From CALBPI01 sp038531945 (GTDB lineage Bacteria; Pseudomonadota; Gammaproteobacteria; Steroidobacterales; Woeseiaceae), in contig JBCBBH010000004.1 of assembly GCA_038531945.1 (NCBI GenBank), forward strand, positions 186,001-250,000: a stretch of DNA of 64,000 bases. Reading direction: 5' to 3'. Position 1 is the stretch's first letter, and each line of letters opens with the position of its first letter. Below the pieces are notes generated by a model that was not told the DNA's origin, searched no databases, and saw only the letters and a program-made list of their open reading frames with translations. Position numbers and translations under genes: made by a program. Below, piece after piece: positions 42,467 through 50,694 of this stretch.

Positions 42467-43215
42467 CGGTCGCCGCTGTCGCTCGCAGGACCTTCGATTT
42501 CTGACAGCAACTCCGCAGCGGGCAGGTAGCCACTGATTAACGTGCCGTCCTCCAGCACAATCGCAGGCGTGCCGGACAAGCCGATTCCCAAACCTGCCTG
42601 GAAATGATTGTTAATCTCGCTTGCGTCACATGCTGCCGCGGGCAGTGTTTGATCGTTCTTGGCGCGGGTCATCGCGCTGCGCTGGTCGGATGAGCACCAT
42701 ACCTCCTCCGCCTTTTCCCACGATCGCGTGTTCGGCCCGCTCCGCGGGTACATCAAATAGCGAACCGCGATACCCGCCTCGTTATAACTGTCGATTTCAC
42801 GGTGTAACTTGCGGCAAAACGTGCAGTCGATGTCGGTAAACACCGTGACCGTGTGCTTTGCATTCTGAGGCGCGAATACGATGCCCTCGACATCGAGCCC
42901 TGACATGAAGTCGCGGCGCCCAGTGGCGATGCTCTGCTCTGTGATGTTCGTATCGGTTTCGAGGTCGATCACATTGCCTTGCACGAGATAGCGACCGTCA
43001 GTCGAGATGTAAGCGACCAACACGCCCTGCTGAATCTCAAACATTCCGGGTACATCCGAGCGCTTTACACTTTCAGGCGAAATCCTTGGGAATCGCTCGT
43101 GGACAAGAGCCTGAACCGCCTTCAGATCGGCGTCAGCTGGGGCTGTGTCGGCCTGGGCGACCGTCGCGGTGGCGGCGGCAGCGATCCATGCCGCACACAA
43201 AAAGAGTGCTTTCAT
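42463..43215 (-). CDS. dsbC: Thiol:disulfide interchange protein DsbC
   Basis: A 250-residue periplasmic disulfide isomerase. The signal peptide is about 1-22 ('ALFLCAAWIAAAATATVAQA'). A small dimerisation domain and a thioredoxin domain with the CTFC active site ('FTDIDCTFCRKLHREI') follow. The cis-Pro loop is 'IGLSGTPAIVLEDG'. The ATG at 43215 begins the signal peptide and has a GGAG upstream; longer frame extension is rejected. It follows xerD as in E. coli (xerD-dsbC), but recJ is not next to it. Confidence 0.94.
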   Translation of the reverse strand: MKALFLCAAWIAAAATATVAQADTAPADADLKAVQALVHERFPRISPESVKRSDVPGMFEIQQGVLVAYISTDGRYLVQGNVIDLETDTNITEQSIATGRRDFMSGLDVEGIVFAPQNAKHTVTVFTDIDCTFCRKLHREIDSYNEAGIAVRYLMYPRSGPNTRSWEKAEEVWCSSDQRSAMTRAKNDQTLPAAACDASEINNHFQAGLGIGLSGTPAIVLEDGTLISGYLPAAELLSEIEGPASDSGDR

Positions 43216-43344
43216 ACTGATAGAGCTCCGAGGTACTCGCATAAGGAAATGATCCCACGTTGCCGCCGGGGGCGACAAGTTGGTCGACAATCTAACAGGA
43301 CCTTGGTTCAACCGCGATTATTACGGAGCGGTCGCTCGGCAGAC

Positions 43345-44283
43345 TCAACCGCGCGGGTGATGCCTTTCGTGGAGCTCTTTCATCCGCTCACGCGCAACAT
43401 GCGTGTAAATCTGGGTTGTAGACAGATCGCTGTGACCGAGCAACATTTGGACGACCCGCAAGTCAGCACCGTGGTTCAGCAAATGCGTCGCGAAGGCATG
43501 CCGCAGAGAATGCGGCGAAAGACCATCTGGAATATTGGCTTTCTGCGCGTATCGTTTGATGATGTGCCAGAAAGCCTGGCGGGTCATTCGATCTCCGCGC
43601 CGTGTCGGGAACAGATACTCCGTCTGACGCTCGAGTAAAATTTCGAGGCGCGGCCCTTCGATGAAGTCCTGCAGCCAGCGCTGCGACTCCTCGCCGAGCG
43701 GAATCAATCTTTCGCGATCGCCTTTCCCAACGATTCGAAGTACACCCTGGTTCAAGTTGACCTGGGACTGTTTCAAACTGATGAGCTCTGTGACACGCAG
43801 ACCCGTCGCATAGAGCAATTCGAGCATCGCACGGTCACGGTGGCCCAAGGGTTCCGATACATTCGGCGCGGCCAGGAGTGCCTCGACCTCGTCCTCGGTC
43901 AAAGTCTTCGGCAGGCTGCGTCCGATCCGCGGCATTGCGATGTCGACGGTCGGATCGTCCTCGCGCACGCCTTCGGCGGTCAGGTAGCGAAAGAACCGGC
44001 GGAAACTCGACAACTGGCGTGCGGTTGAACGCGGCTTTGCACCCTCCTCGACTCGCCAATTGATGAATCCGAGCAGATTATCTTTCGTCGCACGTTCAAC
44101 GGCGACATCAGACTGCTGCAGCCACTTTGCCAACGACATGAGGTCTGCCCGGTATGCACCGAGTGTATTCTTGGACAGGCCACGCTCCATCCAGATCGCA
44201 TCGAGAAACTTATCGATGATCTGTTCGGCCGCCGCCAATTTGCCGCCGCTACCACTCTCGTCGTTTGTCGCCATCAAAGCCAT
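43345..44283 (-). CDS. xerD: Tyrosine recombinase XerD
   Basis: A 312-residue site-specific recombinase that resolves chromosome dimers at dif with XerC. The core DNA-binding N-domain has 'IDKFLDAIWMERGLSKNTLGAYRADLMSLAKWL'. The catalytic residues are in 'LYATGLRVTELISL' (Arg), 'LSPHSLRHAFATHLLNHGADLRVVQMLLGHSDLSTTQIYTHV' (His, Arg, His and the Tyr nucleophile). Place next to dsbC distinguishes it from XerC. An ATG at 44274 is an alternative start. Confidence 0.94.
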   Translation of the reverse strand: MALMATNDESGSGGKLAAAEQIIDKFLDAIWMERGLSKNTLGAYRADLMSLAKWLQQSDVAVERATKDNLLGFINWRVEEGAKPRSTARQLSSFRRFFRYLTAEGVREDDPTVDIAMPRIGRSLPKTLTEDEVEALLAAPNVSEPLGHRDRAMLELLYATGLRVTELISLKQSQVNLNQGVLRIVGKGDRERLIPLGEESQRWLQDFIEGPRLEILLERQTEYLFPTRRGDRMTRQAFWHIIKRYAQKANIPDGLSPHSLRHAFATHLLNHGADLRVVQMLLGHSDLSTTQIYTHVARERMKELHERHHPRG

Positions 44284-44401
44284 CTGTATACTGCGTGTCC
44301 TGGTGTCATATCACCGGAGTTTCTGGTTGGAACCAACGCCCGTCCGCCATAAGGCTCGCGGCCCACGGTGCAAAGTATTCACAGCACTCCCTCCGACTGC
44401 C

Positions 44402-44415
44402 GTGACCACGGTCAC
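44402..44415. promoter_or_regulatory. CRP-like palindrome, site 1
   Basis: GTGACCACGGTCAC is a perfect palindrome (GTGACC, 2 bases, GGTCAC). With flanks it reads CGTGA-N6-TCACA, close to the CRP/Vfr consensus TGTGA-N6-TCACA. It lies in the xerD/acyltransferase divergent spacer, about 32 bases before the GTG start. Confidence 0.5.
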
Positions 44416-44440
44416 AGAAACCCAAGAGCGTTAACATAAA

Positions 44441-44454
44441 GTGACCGACGTCAC
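44441..44454. promoter_or_regulatory. CRP-like palindrome, site 2
   Basis: GTGACCGACGTCAC (GTGAC-N4-GTCAC) reads AGTGA-N6-TCACA with flanks. Its centre is 39 bp from that of site 1. It covers the GTG start codon of the acyltransferase gene or lies just before the ATG at 44459. Confidence 0.5.
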
Positions 44455-45193
44455 AAAAATGAATGTGATCCTCAACACAGTTTTCGGCATTTTCTTCTGG
44501 ATCGTGTTTCTCACATGCGCCGTGGTGTGTCTTTCACTCGTCGTTGTCTTGCCGAAACTGAGCTGGCGGCAGTACATGGCTCGGGCTTGCGCACGCGCCG
44601 TGTTCATTCTCACAGGCACGCAACCGAGCAAGTCGGGCTGGGACCTGCTGCCCACGGGCCCGTGTGTTGTCGTTGCCAATCATGCTAGCTACCTAGACGG
44701 GGTTCTACTGTTCGCCTACCTTCGTAATGGCTTTTCGTTCGTCATCAAAGATGAGATGCAACATGTGCCGCTGGCCGGTTTCGTTCTGCGCCGGATCGGG
44801 CAGTTTTTCGTCGAAAGAGAGCACGTTCAGCGCAGCGCGCGATCGACGCGGCAAGTCATTCGTGCGGCCAAGGAAGGGCGCCCGATCGGATTCTTCCCGG
44901 AAGGCACGTTTACGGAAACACCTGGACTGCGTCGTTTCCGAAAAGGTGCATTTGCGGTCGCACGCTCCGTTGAATTGCCCGTCGTCCCGCTCGTGATTCA
45001 GGGCACCCGCGGGATCTTGCCGGCAGATCGCTGGCTGCCCCACCCTGGTCGGATCTCAGTCGAGGTACTCCCTATCGTCGATGCGCCTACTGTCGCCAGC
45101 CGCCCGCCTGAGCAATTGATGACGGAGGTACGAAGCGCTATCGCCGCTCGGCTGGATGAACCCGATTTGCTCGATCGGGAACTCGAGGCCTAG
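44441..45193 (+). CDS. PlsC-type lysophospholipid acyltransferase
   Basis: A 250-residue inner-membrane acyltransferase. One or two membrane helices lie at about 6-40 ('VFGIFFWIVFLTCAVVCLSLVVVLPK'). The catalytic motif HX4D is 'VVVANHASYLDGVLL', and the phosphate-binding motif is 'IGFFPEGTFTETPGLRRFRKGAF'. Block 'LPVVPLVIQGTRGILP' also fits. The likely role is transfer of an acyl chain to lysophosphatidate. The start may be GTG 44441 or ATG 44459; neither has a clear ribosome site. Two CRP-like palindromes sit at its promoter. Confidence 0.87.
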   Translation: MTDVTKMNVILNTVFGIFFWIVFLTCAVVCLSLVVVLPKLSWRQYMARACARAVFILTGTQPSKSGWDLLPTGPCVVVANHASYLDGVLLFAYLRNGFSFVIKDEMQHVPLAGFVLRRIGQFFVEREHVQRSARSTRQVIRAAKEGRPIGFFPEGTFTETPGLRRFRKGAFAVARSVELPVVPLVIQGTRGILPADRWLPHPGRISVEVLPIVDAPTVASRPPEQLMTEVRSAIAARLDEPDLLDRELEA

Positions 45194-45279
45194 CGCGCAC
45201 TTCCAAGCCAAATAGAGGCTGCTTCAACGAGTCACAGGTTGATACAATAACCGGCTCAAACCTGAGTCAAGGAACTCTG

Positions 45280-46461
45280 ATGAAACCTGATGACATTGTC
45301 ATTGCCGCCGCGAAACGAACACCGATCGGCGCGTTTCAGGGGGCACTGGCCGGCGCGTCGGCGCCGGAGTTATCCGCTGCGGCGACGCGAGCGGCGCTGG
45401 CCGACTGCGGCGTCGACCCCGAAACGATCAACGAGTCGATCCTCGGGTGCGTCCTGCCCGCGGGCCTCGGGCAGGCGCCCGCGCGCCAGGCGACTTTGGC
45501 TGCTGGCATCCCGCAACACAGCGGCGCCACTACGATCAACAAAGTCTGCGGCTCAGGAATGAAAGCCGTCATGATGGCGGCCGACATGATCCGCGCCGGT
45601 AGCGCGACCCGCATGGTGGCCGGGGGCATGGAATCCATGACCAATGCGCCGTATGTCATGCCGAAAGCTCGAGCGGGCTATCGGATGGGGCACCAGGAGA
45701 TCCTGGATCACATGTTCTTCGATGGGCTGCAGAATCCCTACGATGGCAACATGATGGGTGTTTTCGCAGAACGCACAGCCAAGAAATATGGATTCTCTCG
45801 TGAGGCGCAGGATGCCTTTGCGATCGAGTCCCTCGAGCGTGCGCTGAAGGCACAGTCCAGCGGTACGTTCGATGCCGAAATCACACCGGTGACGGTACGC
45901 CATCGAAAAGGTGAAACCACAGTTGAACTGGACGAGGAGCCGGGTCGCTCGGACCCGGCAAGAATCCCGACACTTCGCCCGGCTTTCGACAAGGACGGCA
46001 CAGTCACCGCGGCGAGCTCGTCCTCGATTTCCGACGGCGCAGCGAGCGTCATCCTGATGCGCGCTGCCGACGCTGAGGCGGCAGGTATCAAACCACTCGC
46101 GCGGATTGTCGCGCACAGTGGTTTCGCGCATGAACCCGAGTGGTTTACGACGGCCCCGGTGTTCGCGATCAAAGCGCTGCAGCAGCGGCTGGATTGGGAT
46201 GCCTCTTCCGTTGACCTTTATGAGATCAATGAAGCGTTTGCCTGTGTGACTATGGCTGCTATCAACGACCTCGGTCTTGAGCGCGACCGAGTGAACGTCA
46301 ATGGCGGCGCATGCGCGCTCGGCCATCCGATTGGAGCCAGTGGCGCACGAATACTGGTGACGCTGATTCACGCGTTGCGCCAGCGTGGCGGTAAGCGAGG
46401 TATCGCGTCATTGTGTCTGGGCGGTGGCGAAGCTGTCGCGATCGCCGTCGAGACGACGTAA
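45280..46461 (+). CDS. Acetyl-CoA C-acyltransferase (thiolase)
   Basis: A 393-residue thiolase that joins or splits acyl-CoA units. The acyl-bearing cysteine is in 'TINKVCGSGMKAVMMAADMI' near residue 89. The C-terminal motifs are 'NEAFACVTMAAI', 'GGACALGHPIGASGARILVTLI' with catalytic His, and 'ASLCLGGGEAVAIAVE' with the second cysteine. Whether it is biosynthetic (acetoacetyl-CoA) or degradative cannot be told. An AAGGA site precedes the ATG. The next gene is an HSD10-like dehydrogenase, suggesting beta-oxidation or isoleucine breakdown. Confidence 0.93.
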   Translation: MKPDDIVIAAAKRTPIGAFQGALAGASAPELSAAATRAALADCGVDPETINESILGCVLPAGLGQAPARQATLAAGIPQHSGATTINKVCGSGMKAVMMAADMIRAGSATRMVAGGMESMTNAPYVMPKARAGYRMGHQEILDHMFFDGLQNPYDGNMMGVFAERTAKKYGFSREAQDAFAIESLERALKAQSSGTFDAEITPVTVRHRKGETTVELDEEPGRSDPARIPTLRPAFDKDGTVTAASSSSISDGAASVILMRAADAEAAGIKPLARIVAHSGFAHEPEWFTTAPVFAIKALQQRLDWDASSVDLYEINEAFACVTMAAINDLGLERDRVNVNGGACALGHPIGASGARILVTLIHALRQRGGKRGIASLCLGGGEAVAIAVETT

Positions 46462-46490
46462 CCCACATGCGAGACTAATAGGAACACGAT

Positions 46491-47258
46491 ATGCAGTTAA
46501 ACAAAGCAAAAGCCGTCATCACAGGCGGTGCGTCAGGACTGGGACTCGCGACGGCCAAATCTATCGTCGATGTCGGGGGTAGCGCGACGCTGCTAGACAT
46601 TAACGATGATACTGGTCATGCGGCGGCAGCCGAACTGGGCGGTGCGACGCGGTATATCCGAACAGACGTAAGCAACGAGGCGGAAGTCAAAAAGGCGATG
46701 ACGGACGCTGCGGAAGCTATGGGGGGCATCACCTTCGCGGTCAACTGCGCCGGCATCGTTGCACCCGGTCGGGTGTTGGGCCGCGATGGGCCTATGGCGA
46801 GCGACTACTTCGCCCGCACGGTGCACGTGAATCTCATCGGATCTTTCAACGTTGCGAAAGAGGCCGCCAATCTGATGCAACACAACACGCCCGAGGCAGA
46901 TGGCGAATGCGGTGTCATCGTCAATACTGCGTCCGTTGCTGCATTCGAGGGGCAGATTGGTCAGGCAGGTTATTCGGCATCCAAGGGCGGCGTGGTTGGG
47001 ATGACATTACCTATGGCACGTGAACTCGCGCGATTTGGTATTCGCGTTATGACGATCGCGCCCGGAATCTTTATGACCCCGATGATGGCGAGCCTTCCAG
47101 AGGCAACGCAACAGTCCCTCGCCGACCAAATTCCGTTCCCGTCGCGCTTGGGAACCGCCGAGGAGTACGCCAGCCTCGCGAGCTACATCTACACCAACAC
47201 GATGTTGAATGGTGAGACGATTCGACTGGATGGTGCCATTCGAATGCAACCGAAGTAG
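46491..47258 (+). CDS. HSD10-like 3-hydroxyacyl-CoA dehydrogenase (SDR)
   Basis: A 255-residue short-chain dehydrogenase. The NAD site is 'AVITGGASGLGLATAKSIVD' and the catalytic triad includes 'NTASVAAFEGQIGQAGYSASKGGVVGMT' (Ser, Tyr, Lys). 'TIAPGIFMTPMM' and 'TIAP' spacing and 'RLGTAEEYASL' near the end resemble 17beta-HSD10/3-hydroxy-2-methylbutyryl-CoA dehydrogenases. It follows the thiolase by 29 bases. Together they could carry out the last two steps of isoleucine or fatty acid degradation (inference). Confidence 0.88.
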   Translation: MQLNKAKAVITGGASGLGLATAKSIVDVGGSATLLDINDDTGHAAAAELGGATRYIRTDVSNEAEVKKAMTDAAEAMGGITFAVNCAGIVAPGRVLGRDGPMASDYFARTVHVNLIGSFNVAKEAANLMQHNTPEADGECGVIVNTASVAAFEGQIGQAGYSASKGGVVGMTLPMARELARFGIRVMTIAPGIFMTPMMASLPEATQQSLADQIPFPSRLGTAEEYASLASYIYTNTMLNGETIRLDGAIRMQPK

Positions 47259-47263
47259 CGATA

Positions 47264-47292
47264 TTGCGGCGCGCCGTAGCGGCGCGTCGCAA
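47264..47292. terminator. Strong hairpin between SDR gene and ETF-QO gene
   Basis: TTGCGGCGCGCCG and CGGCGCGTCGCAA pair over 13 positions (one G-U) around the loop TAG, in the 51-base gap between convergent genes. A T-run is missing on both sides. It fits a shared, non-canonical terminator. Confidence 0.55.
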
Positions 47293-47309
47293 CTCCTGGT
47301 CAGAAGATG

Positions 47310-48965
47310 CTACATGCCCGAGTAGTTTGGCCCACCGCCACCTTCAGGTACCGTCCACTTGATGTTCTGAGCCGGGTCCTTTATGTCGCAGGTTTTGCAA
47401 TGCACGCAGTTTTGAGCGTTGATCTGGAACCGCGTTTCTCCGCCCTCTTCCACGAACTCATACACGCCGGCGGGGCAATAGCGTTGCGAAGGCCCGGCGA
47501 ACTTGGCGAGGTGGTGCGCCACCGGCATTTGCGCGTCTTGAAGCTGCAGGTGAACCGGTTGGTCCTCTTCGTGGTTAGTGCTGGACAGGAACACCGATGA
47601 CAGTTTGTCAAAGCTGATCTTGCCGTCCGGTTTCGGATATTCGATCGGTCGACAGTCTGCCGCAGGTTTTAATGCAGCGTGATCCGGTGTTCGATTGCGC
47701 AGCGTAAGCGGTAATCGCCCACGAAAGATGTTCTGATCCAGAAATATGAAAGCGGAACCAAGAAAGCGTCCGAACTTGTGCTGAGCGGGACCGAAATTTC
47801 TCGCCTGCTTAAGCTCCTGCATGACCCAGGAGTCATTCACCGACTGCTCGTACTGAGTCAGTTCTGCGTCGCATTGTGCCCCGTTGCTCAATGCGTCGAA
47901 CACAGCATCGCCGGCCAGCATGCCGGTTTTGATCGCCGTGTGAGAACCCTTGATCTTCGCGTTGTTGAGGTACCCGGCTTCGCAACCAACCAGTAACCCG
48001 CCCGGAAACGTCACCTTCGGCAGGGACTGAAACCCACCCTTGTTGACGGCTCGCGCGCCGTAAGAAATTCGTTGCCCGCCTTCCAGATACTGGCGGATCT
48101 TCGGATGCTGCTTCCAACGCTGAAATTCATCAAACGGACTAAGGTAGGGATTGGTGTAATCGAGTGCGATGATGTAGCCGAGGTACACCTGATTGTTTTC
48201 GGCATGGTAGAGAAAGCCACCGCCTTCAGTGTCGCTGGGCAATGGCCAACCGAGCGTGTGCACCACCACACCCGGCTCATGTTTGTCGGCATCGATTTCC
48301 CAGACTTCCTTTAGGCCGATTCCATAGTGTTGCGGATCGGATGCCTCGTCCAAATTGAATCGTGCAATGAGCTCCTTGCCCAAGCTGCCACGACAACCCT
48401 CTGCGAAAATCGTCTGGCGCCCGATGAGTTCGTAGCCGGGCTCGTGACTCGGTTTTTCGCTGCCGTCTCGGGCGATACCCATATCACCGGTCGCGACACC
48501 CCGCACGTGGCCTGCGTCGTCGTACAGTACTTCGGCGGCCGCGTAGCCCGGGAACAAATTAACGCCAAGCTCCTCGGCCTGTTCTGCCATCCAGCCGACG
48601 AGCCTGCCAAGGCTGATGACGTAGTTGCCCTCGTTGTGCAATGAGCGGGGCACGAACAGGTTTGGCACGCGCGTGGCTTTGTGCTCGCTGGTCATGTAGT
48701 ACACATCGTCTCGCACTACGCCCGTCGTGACGGGTGCACCCTTTTCCTTCCAATCTGGAAACAGCTCTGCCAACCCTCTTGGTTCAAACACGTTACCTGA
48801 CAGAATGTGGGCGCCGAACTCTGCCCCTTTTTCCACCACGACAACTGACAGCTCCTCACCGCTTTCGTTGGCGCGGCGCTGAATCTGGATCGCTGCGGCG
48901 AGTCCGGCGGGTCCTCCTCCGACGACGACTACATCAAACTCCATGGATTCACGTTCGGTTGTCAT
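47310..48965 (-). CDS. Electron transfer flavoprotein-ubiquinone oxidoreductase
   Basis: A 551-residue FAD and [4Fe-4S] enzyme that passes electrons from ETF (acyl-CoA dehydrogenases) to ubiquinone. The N-terminal FAD motif is 'VVVVGGGPAGLAAAIQIQRRA'. The core shows 'GCRGSLGKELIARFNLD' and 'LLVGCEAGYLNNAKIKGSHTAIKTGMLAGDAVF'. The C-terminal cluster motif is 'CVHCKTCDIKDPAQNIKWTVPEGGGGPNYSGM'. Length is standard. ETF alpha/beta genes are not in the window. An ATG at 48944 is also possible. Confidence 0.96.
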   Translation of the reverse strand: MTTERESMEFDVVVVGGGPAGLAAAIQIQRRANESGEELSVVVVEKGAEFGAHILSGNVFEPRGLAELFPDWKEKGAPVTTGVVRDDVYYMTSEHKATRVPNLFVPRSLHNEGNYVISLGRLVGWMAEQAEELGVNLFPGYAAAEVLYDDAGHVRGVATGDMGIARDGSEKPSHEPGYELIGRQTIFAEGCRGSLGKELIARFNLDEASDPQHYGIGLKEVWEIDADKHEPGVVVHTLGWPLPSDTEGGGFLYHAENNQVYLGYIIALDYTNPYLSPFDEFQRWKQHPKIRQYLEGGQRISYGARAVNKGGFQSLPKVTFPGGLLVGCEAGYLNNAKIKGSHTAIKTGMLAGDAVFDALSNGAQCDAELTQYEQSVNDSWVMQELKQARNFGPAQHKFGRFLGSAFIFLDQNIFRGRLPLTLRNRTPDHAALKPAADCRPIEYPKPDGKISFDKLSSVFLSSTNHEEDQPVHLQLQDAQMPVAHHLAKFAGPSQRYCPAGVYEFVEEGGETRFQINAQNCVHCKTCDIKDPAQNIKWTVPEGGGGPNYSGM

Positions 48966-49082
48966 GGGTGCTTCGAGCTCCTGAATTCTTAAGCCGAAGC
49001 GATGTTACCATTCGCGCGTTCGGTGCGGGCGCCCTGTGCGACCATCACCGCCCTCATTGGGCCCAAAGAACACTGACAGATC

Positions 49083-50159
49083 ATGGACAACGTGACGACC
49101 CGGCAACTCTACGAAAATGCACTACGGACCAACGGTTGGACCGAAGACGCAGCCCAACTGCGTGTCATCCACGCGTTGGACGTGATCAGCGCAGCCGTGA
49201 CGTCGCCGCAGCCGGCCGGTTGGCGCTTTTGGGAGAAGCGCAGTCCAATCCGCGGGCTGTACATCTGGGGTAGCGTCGGACGCGGCAAGACTTTCCTGAT
49301 GGACCTGTTTGCGGCCTCCCTCGCAGCTGATCATGTACAGCGGAAACACTTCCACCGGTTTATGTCGGACATCCACGATGCGTTAGCGGACCTGAAACAT
49401 CAGGCCGATCCACTCAAGGCCGTCGCGGACGATCTCGCGGCCGAGTCTCACGTGCTTTGCCTCGATGAAATGCACGTCAATGACATAGGGGATGCGATGA
49501 TCCTCGGGCGGTTGTTCGAGCACTTGTTCGACCTCGGCGTATGTCTTGTCACCACATCGAACGTGCCGCCGGATGATCTTTACAAGGACGGGTTGCAGCG
49601 GGCGAGGTTTGTCCCTGCGATCGCCTTGCTCAACGAACATTGCGAAGTCATGGAGCTCGGCGGCGGGCGCGACTACCGCCTGGAAGTACTTGGGACCGGC
49701 GACACGTATCATGTGAGCGAAGGTGGGTGCCGAGACTGGGCGGAAGAGCGGTTCCTCGCATTGACAGGTGGAGCGTTGAACTCGGAGCGAACGATTGAGG
49801 TGCTTGGCCGCCAGATCGAAACCGAGGGCCGGGCACCGGCGCTTGCCTGGTTCAGTTTCAAGGCGCTTTGCCAAACCTCCCGTAGTCAACTCGACTACAT
49901 TTCGCTCGCCAAACGACACCACACGATCATCGTGAGCTGCGTCCCGATACTCGCGACCGAAGACGACAATGCCGCTCGGCGCTTCATCAATCTGGTCGAC
50001 GAATTCTACGACCGGCAGGTCAACCTTCTGATCAGCGCCGCGGTGCCTATCAATGAGCTTTATCAAGGCGACAAACTGGCGTTTGAATTTCAGCGAACGG
50101 CGAGCCGGTTGACACAGATGCAGTCGCGCGAGTACCACGCGTTAGCCCACAAGCCTTGA
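49083..50159 (+). CDS. zapE: Cell division protein ZapE (AFG1-like ATPase)
   Basis: A 358-residue P-loop ATPase. Walker A is 'YIWGSVGRGKTFLMDLF' near residue 62, followed by 'KHFHRFMSDIHDAL'. Walker B is 'VLCLDEMHVNDIGDAMILGRLFEHLF'. The C-terminus 'AFEFQRTASRLTQMQSREYHAL' is characteristic. E. coli ZapE destabilises FtsZ polymers under low oxygen or heat, and the mitochondrial homologue is Afg1/Lace1. It is divergent from the ETF-QO gene. Confidence 0.94.
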   Translation: MDNVTTRQLYENALRTNGWTEDAAQLRVIHALDVISAAVTSPQPAGWRFWEKRSPIRGLYIWGSVGRGKTFLMDLFAASLAADHVQRKHFHRFMSDIHDALADLKHQADPLKAVADDLAAESHVLCLDEMHVNDIGDAMILGRLFEHLFDLGVCLVTTSNVPPDDLYKDGLQRARFVPAIALLNEHCEVMELGGGRDYRLEVLGTGDTYHVSEGGCRDWAEERFLALTGGALNSERTIEVLGRQIETEGRAPALAWFSFKALCQTSRSQLDYISLAKRHHTIIVSCVPILATEDDNAARRFINLVDEFYDRQVNLLISAAVPINELYQGDKLAFEFQRTASRLTQMQSREYHALAHKP

Positions 50160-50220
50160 ATCACTGGGCAGCGACCGACTGGCGCTGTAGGATGGAGGGC
50201 GTTCGCAAGGAGGAATCGTT

Positions 50221-50694
50221 ATGACGGAAGCGCCGTCGAATCGCCCTGCTCTGGCACTGGAAGATTTCCTGCCATACCGGCTATCAATACTGTCGAATAC
50301 GGTCAGCGGAACGATTGCGTCTGCATACGATCGCCGCTTCAATCTGTCAATTCCTGAATGGCGAGTCATGGCTGTGGTCGCACGAAGCCCGGGATTGTCA
50401 GCGGCTCAAGTCGCCGCGCGAACGCTGATGGACAAAGTCGCCGTATCCCGGGCTGTTGCAAAACTCCTGAAGCAAGGTCGGATCACCCGCGAATTTGCCG
50501 ACCAGGACAAACGTCGGTCCATCCTTAACTTGTCGGCGGACGGGCGTGAGGTCTACGAAATGGTCGTTCCGATGGCGCTGAAACTCGAGGCTGATCTGCT
50601 CGAGGGTTTCACGACAGAGGAAATCGATACGCTAAATCTTTTGCTGGACCGTATGCTCGCTCGAATGCGGATGCTAGGGGCTCCGGAAGTCTAG
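50221..50694 (+). CDS. MarR family transcriptional regulator
   Basis: A 157-residue winged helix-turn-helix regulator. The DNA-binding part is 'NLSIPEWRVMAVVARSPGLSAAQVAARTLMDKVAVSRAVAKLLKQGRITREFADQDKRRS', with the wing after it. It has a strong AAGGAGG site 7 bases before the ATG. It ends in a 4-base overlap with the convergent tryptophan dioxygenase gene, which it might control; the inducer is unknown. Confidence 0.9.
   Translation: MTEAPSNRPALALEDFLPYRLSILSNTVSGTIASAYDRRFNLSIPEWRVMAVVARSPGLSAAQVAARTLMDKVAVSRAVAKLLKQGRITREFADQDKRRSILNLSADGREVYEMVVPMALKLEADLLEGFTTEEIDTLNLLLDRMLARMRMLGAPEV

Noticed and set aside
43345..44283. XerD-like recombinase as a sign of an integrated element near tRNA-Leu
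   Set aside because: Its sequence and dsbC neighbour match chromosomal XerD; no repeat of the tRNA 3' end was noticed nearby.
45553..46371. 272-codon minus-strand frame inside the thiolase gene
   Set aside because: The thiolase motifs are complete on the plus strand; the antisense frame has no family features.
49383..50138. 251-codon minus-strand frame inside zapE
   Set aside because: The ATPase motifs are on the plus strand; the antisense product resembles nothing.
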